Shown one piece after another: positions 61,101 through 64,000 of a stretch of DNA of 64,000 nt. Numbering within the stretch: position 1 is the stretch's first letter; each line of letters begins with the position of its first letter. The translations under genes were made by a program, and so were the position numbers. Under the pieces are notes generated by a model, which saw only the letters and a program-made list of their open reading frames with translations, did not search any database and was not told the origin of the DNA. Source of the stretch: Proruminimicrobium sp963666965 (GTDB lineage Bacteria; Elusimicrobiota; Endomicrobiia; Endomicrobiales; Endomicrobiaceae); assembly GCA_963666965.1 (NCBI GenBank), contig OY762939.1, forward strand, positions 1,054,001 to 1,118,000, in the 5' to 3' direction.

Positions 61101-63113
61101 ATTGTGTTGTCAGAACTTGCTCCGGATGTGCTCAAAGGCGAAATAGGAATGACGGATAATTTTTATGCCGGAAAAAGAAAGGTTGTTAATTTATTTGAAA
61201 AAATATTTGAGATCTCTTTTAACCGGCGCGTTGCATCAGTTAAAATGCAAAAAAACATACAAAATAAAAAAATCATGCTAAATTTCATTTTTAAATTTTT
61301 TGGAATATTTAATATAAAAAAGGTTTCCGGGATTTCGATTAAAGTTGTTACATACAGTTTTTATTCAGGTAAAAATGTAATAAAAAACAGAGAAGCTTTA
61401 AATATATCAGAAAATCTGATAGTGGCTGAAGATGAGCAACAGGCTGCGGAACTTAGAGAACAGGGTTTTAACTGCATAACTGTGGAATATTCCGAAAAAC
61501 GCCGTAACGGTGAAAAACTCGGAATTTTAGCCGAAAATAAAAAAAACGGGGCAATAATAAGAGGAGTATGGGATGCAAGAAATAAAAAAATATGGATTTA
61601 TTCAAATGATAGAGAAGGTTTAAAAGGAATAGAACCCGGTTTGATTAAAAAAGCTATAGTTCAGATGCAGGATAACGGCAGAAATTTCAAAATTTTCAAA
61701 GGAATACGCAATGTAATAATTCCGGAAGGTTCCGCTGATATAAGTTCTGTTTTGAACAAAATGTTAAACAGACAAAAAGATTCAATAACAAGGCCTGGCA
61801 AAGAAATTAATCTTGATGCATCTGACAATATGGCTGCATTTTCTTCATTATGCGAAAATGCTTTTGCTGAAGGCATAAGGATGATAACAATAAATTATGA
61901 ACAGGAAAAAAACAATAAAAAAACTATAAAAGAATTTCGTGCTCTAGGCATGAAGTTTCTTGTCGCCGCCGGCAGTAAATACGGCGTTAATGTTGATTTT
62001 AACGGTGCATTAAAGTTTGATGCAGACGGACTTTTTATAGATTTAACAGATATCTCTTATGAGGAACAAATTGAATTAATTGCCGCCGCCGAGAATTTTA
62101 TTTTAACACAAATTAAATACCGTAAATATAAATCTGAACCTGTAGTTTATGTGAAAGGATTATCTGAAAAATTTGAAAACATTGATATTCATTTGAAATA
62201 CGGTGTAATGCCGGTGTTTGAAAATACTTTAAAAGCGTCTCAATATTGTCGAGCAGAAAGTAAAAAATATATTATTGAAATGACATCTGAATCAAAGACT
62301 TATGATATTGACGGTATTTTAAATAATAATGACGTTTACGGAATTATGGCTGATGAAGACGGGTTCAATAAAATAAAAAACAGAAGCGTGATAAGTGACA
62401 CGATAAATGAGATATTCAAACCTAAAACATATGAGCAGCTTTTTGAATCAGAAATGTGGAAAGTAAGAAACAGTAAACAAAAATTTGAAATAGAACATAT
62501 TGAAAAACAGTTGGAAAGAAATTCTGTTCTTTCCGAGTTTTTGTCAGAAATAGGAACGTCTGTAAAAGATACGCAAAAGGCGAAAGAGTGGTTAACTTTG
62601 ATTTTGGACAGCAATATTTTATCGGGTTTTGCCGAATCAAGAACTCGTTATCTTTTTGAAGCCGGAAGATATGCTGAAGCCGTTGGATGTGTTAAAGGCA
62701 GCGTTATGAATTCTGTTGAAAGTAACTTTAATTTAAAACCTTCAGATGCAAAAGCTTACTTGCAGTATATGGACGGCAGATTCAGAGATGTTAGAACTTT
62801 GATTGCTCTAAAATTGATTATGAGCGGCAAAAAATTGGCGGAGTTAAAACAAGAAAGCGGATTTATAGATTCTGATATGACCGCCGATGAATATCTTAAT
62901 GCCGTAGTTCTTAAAGAGATCAATTCTTTTATACGTCTGTCAATGAAAGAATATTCAGTACAGCCTGTTTCTGATACGGCAGAAATCGAAAGAATGGCGG
63001 ACATGTTCAATAAATTTGATATATTTGCAAATGACAGATTCAGACAGGACGGAATCATAGAAAAAATAGAAATATCGCAGTCTGCCGTAAAAAAGATACT
63101 TGGAGCTGCATAA
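55176..63113 (+). CDS. Giant exported multidomain protein with HD-GYP domain
   Basis: A 2645-residue protein, by far the largest gene here. The signal peptide (about 1-24) is MNFKKITAAVVLNCFLLSFV followed by YGQ. Segments I can see: a domain at about 45-510 with IQDLHCHAQVQKN (67-79) and VVITGGFHTAAI (His467), recalling ChaN/TraB-like folds; a papain/C39-like domain at about 665-810 with NCAAHSVYDV (Cys669), HYITITRI (His758) and IRDSAAG (Asp775); a GHKL-ATPase-like domain near 930-1060 with EMLKNAFVHGNH (Asn950); membrane helices near 1070-1120; and a full HD-GYP domain at about 1365-1530 with LLHDIGKN (His1402), AHHEKYDGSGYG (His1454) and ALADSYDSMSRDRVYRKAL. A region near 1860-1985 faintly recalls low-molecular-weight phosphatases without the catalytic Cys; 2215-2410 may be a TIM-barrel-like domain. 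The rest is unassigned. Similar chimeric giants are, as I recall, found in Omnitrophota. The frame opens at a TTG four codons earlier; ATG 55176 is preferred. Confidence 0.85.
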   Translation: MNFKKITAAVVLNCFLLSFVYGQAAAYLFENSKENYKAIISDLMLPYNYGQITDSYFSGSDRLIIYIQDLHCHAQVQKNISNIIGFFDKKTDVSNIYLEGVFGDISTQWLVQPNNVLANKMIDAGKLTGAEYYSAVSGKTEIIKGLENKQAYFENLKRFGKIIDDKDKIDILLKALDQETSNLKSKYYQKRQFKLEKLSEDYKNGRISGEKYFKLLVKHVDKLGIDLSKYKNMSLYMRLLFEQKNINFDSTAKEIRVLASVLKQKLSYYDYKKLLEITDNFSEIGRLYSSVSAIDEQYGININRDFPEITKYFSYIELSRKINPLELVSEEVILTNEISSRFAHTRSQREVAFIAHFERYIKDCLKGNITELDYKYYIENIDVYKKLRSQYADSRVFSLVSEYLSESEKFYTLNNERNKYFIENIFKNIDAEQQMTNAQESVVNLEQIMRNPALIKRADVVITGGFHTAAISEILKEKNISYIVITPNVKGGTKSAERLYHQIAKEQAAIPFQTLAVMALSLQVMILKEQGVSLEKIKETLNAQADLMPIIEAAFNGNIHSVDKDKLSAEIEKLNTEVQLAKMLDSDISGNIKENIAKMLGIELSLLDFIDIDKLSKFWEENNYGFIETLKEDAAIRQRYNENKILAEVLVIFNDIAGEIMLGKNIINCAAHSVYDVFSPVAKSNEALAALLIKTSDILLKANPPDGTSSMFSVLETLKSKGYRAYHADFKILTEALGFFKPVIAAVSSNGKEGEINHYITITRISDGNSVVIRDSAAGVRFVSYDDLENILIEEYGWKNDKNIVLSGKLDNLVEIDSDNLRNIYGATQSKNTESEKSLSEKHIKAAYFDSGAMGHENFYLEDLLEDENAFYAKIKKASDSNKILIIRMFRKAYNSENLSNKELLKKYKEVKKLIKRFADLEKIFPDNNKIFQLRPSYGAGFFLSEMLKNAFVHGNHCQDEPIIVRLKEHYGEISLISVYNAQKDSQINENRKKLAVKAGLTGYHIGGNIMMLNNIRTFKSGLREISGMKFYVASSNLRGDDVLKYGNSTVKIFFDKHPALAKIASSVMDLISVSLKLIGIIWPPLLLMNVFGNIPGLFLTVALAGISGIVLKMLIDGINKRAGQYKKETFKQKFAAWMQINQISAVIISEWQIHLLSSFFMTISDKIWVAIFSPSVASGPQTENLSEFYETRALFENNFNDSERTFTDRLKFYLEALTADFMLKILNVAGYDSRRANNQFLRKIIIFIAEIFVTPALIVKWLSSINSVPENEITPVPVRSQIKYFNDQLNFEAVEKTKQILNEFRHNFKSNLDYIERYMQASKERVLTESEKNMLAVNMKIVASAVEILLMDSIYFDSYTKGHAEHVAADSVLIARNINSELTKKYEPYFEDYVKIVALLHDIGKNAILDEVLNKPGKLSDSDFELMQQHSSIGGEILADTGFGFAANDVNAHHEKYDGSGYGQKLAGSEISIPAAVVALADSYDSMSRDRVYRKALPEKEIINDVKSNKEKQFNPFVVDAFLKTVKKLIEMRSNEELDIKKKIWIAQIIQAEIIKGRMSPDELNDLIVLMTQELSFKDKDAICKMIVFDSESGKANRYRKFKVGYRTYSVYGIFDNTLRYGQYTFESVKNAIYGGLTTSEKNARASVDKNSVTGEWLEKITRYWSVKAKKKFLKLLKIKDIDPVIYSSIEENKNGAGKELTLSDIIDMYAAIDEINTGISNELMIEKINNFSDLQRELLTKKIINMFDAFDNEVKIKIYGLIGVVIFGDERYFNIKDVSDTEFENIVKTFASSRLNSKITVEALSSLKLPAGYKPIKDILMDKMQLRKYRDGLYANNIFSGNKALKNIQTDISSFRRNPQYKQISICLVSSENDNISKTGSLILKHKLDTLGIGSGAVKVAYSGIFNSGREFIYNDDYAEILYSKGIIGDKNIYYKDEFVPPAEYKNFEYFIAAGEKHRQYIINDCGVSPDKVIVLSELAPDVLKGEIGMTDNFYAGKRKVVNLFEKIFEISFNRRVASVKMQKNIQNKKIMLNFIFKFFGIFNIKKVSGISIKVVTYSFYSGKNVIKNREALNISENLIVAEDEQQAAELREQGFNCITVEYSEKRRNGEKLGILAENKKNGAIIRGVWDARNKKIWIYSNDREGLKGIEPGLIKKAIVQMQDNGRNFKIFKGIRNVIIPEGSADISSVLNKMLNRQKDSITRPGKEINLDASDNMAAFSSLCENAFAEGIRMITINYEQEKNNKKTIKEFRALGMKFLVAAGSKYGVNVDFNGALKFDADGLFIDLTDISYEEQIELIAAAENFILTQIKYRKYKSEPVVYVKGLSEKFENIDIHLKYGVMPVFENTLKASQYCRAESKKYIIEMTSESKTYDIDGILNNNDVYGIMADEDGFNKIKNRSVISDTINEIFKPKTYEQLFESEMWKVRNSKQKFEIEHIEKQLERNSVLSEFLSEIGTSVKDTQKAKEWLTLILDSNILSGFAESRTRYLFEAGRYAEAVGCVKGSVMNSVESNFNLKPSDAKAYLQYMDGRFRDVRTLIALKLIMSGKKLAELKQESGFIDSDMTADEYLNAVVLKEINSFIRLSMKEYSVQPVSDTAEIERMADMFNKFDIFANDRFRQDGIIEKIEISQSAVKKILGAA

Positions 63114-63138
63114 TTTATTGTTCAATCCGTTTCTAAAA

Positions 63139-63147
63139 TGATAAAAT
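63139..63147 (+). promoter_or_regulatory. Extended -10 promoter of the RNA methyltransferase gene
   Basis: TGATAAAAT, with a possible -35 TTGTTC at 63118-63123 (18-base spacing). Predicted start of transcription is near 63154, ahead of the ribosome site AAAGGA. Confidence 0.5.
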
Positions 63148-63177
63148 CACGCAACAAACAAGGTAAAGGACGTTTTA

Positions 63178-63936
63178 GTGTTTATAGAAAGCGTAAATAA
63201 TAAAATTATAAAACAAATTATTTCTCTCGGCGATAAAAAAACAAGAGACGAATCGGGGTTGTTTATTGTTGAAGGCAAAAAACAGGTCAGTGAGATTCCC
63301 AATGACTGGCCGGTTGAATGTTATGTTGCGGTTCATGACAATTTAATGCCCGGCAGTAGTAAAAAATACCTGGTTTCACCGGATATGTTAAGAAAGATCT
63401 CTGATACAGATACTCCTCAGGGTGTTTTAGCCGTAGTGCATAAAAAACATTATGATATGGAACAAGTTTTAACAACCGGCAGAGGTATTTTCTTGCTTCT
63501 TGACACTATACAGGATCCTGGAAATCTTGGTACCATCATAAGAACTGCGCATGCTTACGGTGTTAAAGGTATTTTTATATCAAAAAACAGCGTTGATGTT
63601 TTTAGCCCCAAAGTAGTTCGTGCTACTATGGGTTCTGTTTTTAAAGTTCCGTTGTTTCAGGAATGTTCAATTGAACAGGTGATGGCTGAATTTATAAAAA
63701 AATCTATAAAGACATATGCTCTTGCAATTAACGCAAATATGTATGTATCGGATGCAAAATTTGCAGACAAGACGGCTTTAATTGTTGGAAATGAATCAAA
63801 AGGCATAGCTGATGCAATTTTGAATTCTGCCGATTACTGCGTTAAGATAAAAATGGTGTCCGATATTGATTCGCTCAATGCAGCTGTAGCATGTTCCATA
63901 GCTTTGTATGAAGCTTCCGGTCAAATATCTTTTTAA
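63178..63936 (+). CDS. TrmH/SpoU-family RNA 2'-O-methyltransferase
   Basis: A 252-residue SPOUT methyltransferase. The N-terminal substrate-binding domain (about 1-95) starts FIESVNNKIIKQIISLGDKK and RDESGLFIVEGKKQV. The knotted catalytic domain has motif 1 LLLDTIQDPGNLGTIIRTAH (Asn-Leu-Gly and Arg), motif 2 ALIVGNESKGI and motif 3 VKIKMVSDIDSLNAAVACSI (quoted at the limit). This layout matches RlmB/TsnR/AviRb-type rRNA ribose methyltransferases; the target nucleotide is not inferable. The GTG start is supported by AAAGGA (63165-63170). The 64 bases after the stop, to the window edge, hold nothing I can identify. Confidence 0.92.
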   Translation: MFIESVNNKIIKQIISLGDKKTRDESGLFIVEGKKQVSEIPNDWPVECYVAVHDNLMPGSSKKYLVSPDMLRKISDTDTPQGVLAVVHKKHYDMEQVLTTGRGIFLLLDTIQDPGNLGTIIRTAHAYGVKGIFISKNSVDVFSPKVVRATMGSVFKVPLFQECSIEQVMAEFIKKSIKTYALAINANMYVSDAKFADKTALIVGNESKGIADAILNSADYCVKIKMVSDIDSLNAAVACSIALYEASGQISF

Positions 63937-64000
63937 TATTCCGTCTGTCCGGCCATAAAATCATTAATATTTTAAATTAAACAAAGTTTGAAAAATACTT

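Noticed and set aside
1..64000. CRISPR array, insertion sequence, prophage or integron
   Set aside because: No regularly spaced direct repeats, transposase, integrase or phage structural genes were found on either strand.

Overview
The window is an AT-rich stretch of chromosome carrying almost only intact, tightly packed housekeeping genes. lpxB, an MsbA-like ABC exporter, C-terminal-Phe and PorV-like outer-membrane proteins and lytic transglycosylase show a Gram-negative envelope; mreB/C/D show a rod-type elongation machine. The mix of AddAB-type recombination enzymes, PASTA and TPR/ankyrin proteins and one giant HD-GYP protein best fits the Elusimicrobiota, probably an Endomicrobium-like bacterium. 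That placement rests on recalled gene content and style, not on a database search. I see no insertion sequence, prophage, CRISPR array, rRNA or clear pseudogene. Only one tRNA gene is present, and no gene-free stretch exceeds about 200 bases.

Layout. 1-2.0 kb (minus): mreB-mreC-mreD, with mreD running off the left edge. 2.1-5.6 kb (plus): tRNA-Thr(UGU), then a histidine kinase / three-receiver regulator / soluble kinase set. 5.6-6.6 kb (minus): tilS. 6.6-12.9 kb: ilvN-ilvC-PASTA protein, terminator, rpe, LysM lytic transglycosylase, proB, NUDIX hydrolase. 12.9-15.1 kb: groESL behind two tandem promoters, each overlapped by a CIRCE operator. 15.1-20.7 kb: pheA-hisC-rsmD-RecB-like nuclease-argB-CCA transferase. 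20.7-27.8 kb: overlapping genes for a small membrane protein, a 1353-residue TPR protein, an exported ankyrin protein, a cNMP-binding-like protein and an AI-2E family transporter, running into glgB. 29.8-36 kb: alaS, ACT regulator, def, gap, pgk. 36-41.4 kb: lpxB, MsbA-like exporter, PorV-like protein, RelA/SpoT. 41.4-42.7 kb (minus): dCMP deaminase, small outer-membrane protein, rpmB. 42.8-48 kb: GH94-like enzyme, FecR-like exported protein, rfbC, rfbD, ComF-like phosphoribosyltransferase. 48.1-54.5 kb (minus): smpB-addA-addB. 54.6-63.1 kb: a small membrane protein and a 2645-residue multidomain protein. 63.2 kb: a SpoU-family RNA methyltransferase.

Regulatory features are unusually legible. 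Many promoters match the sigma-70 consensus with exact 17-base spacers. Several place the -10 box only 8-12 bases before a start codon that has no Shine-Dalgarno sequence, which suggests leaderless mRNAs. Strong hairpin terminators occur after the PASTA gene, groEL, glgB, gap, pgk and relA, and one lies inside the 3' end of the small gene that precedes the giant gene.

The most novel items are the giant exported protein (His-containing N-terminal domain, C39-like peptidase-like domain, GHKL-ATPase-like domain, membrane segments, intact HD-GYP domain, about 1,100 unassigned C-terminal residues), the terminator embedded in the gene upstream of it, the TPR/ankyrin/cNMP/AI-2E operon, and several enzymes with altered signature residues (RsmD, RelA/SpoT, LpxB).
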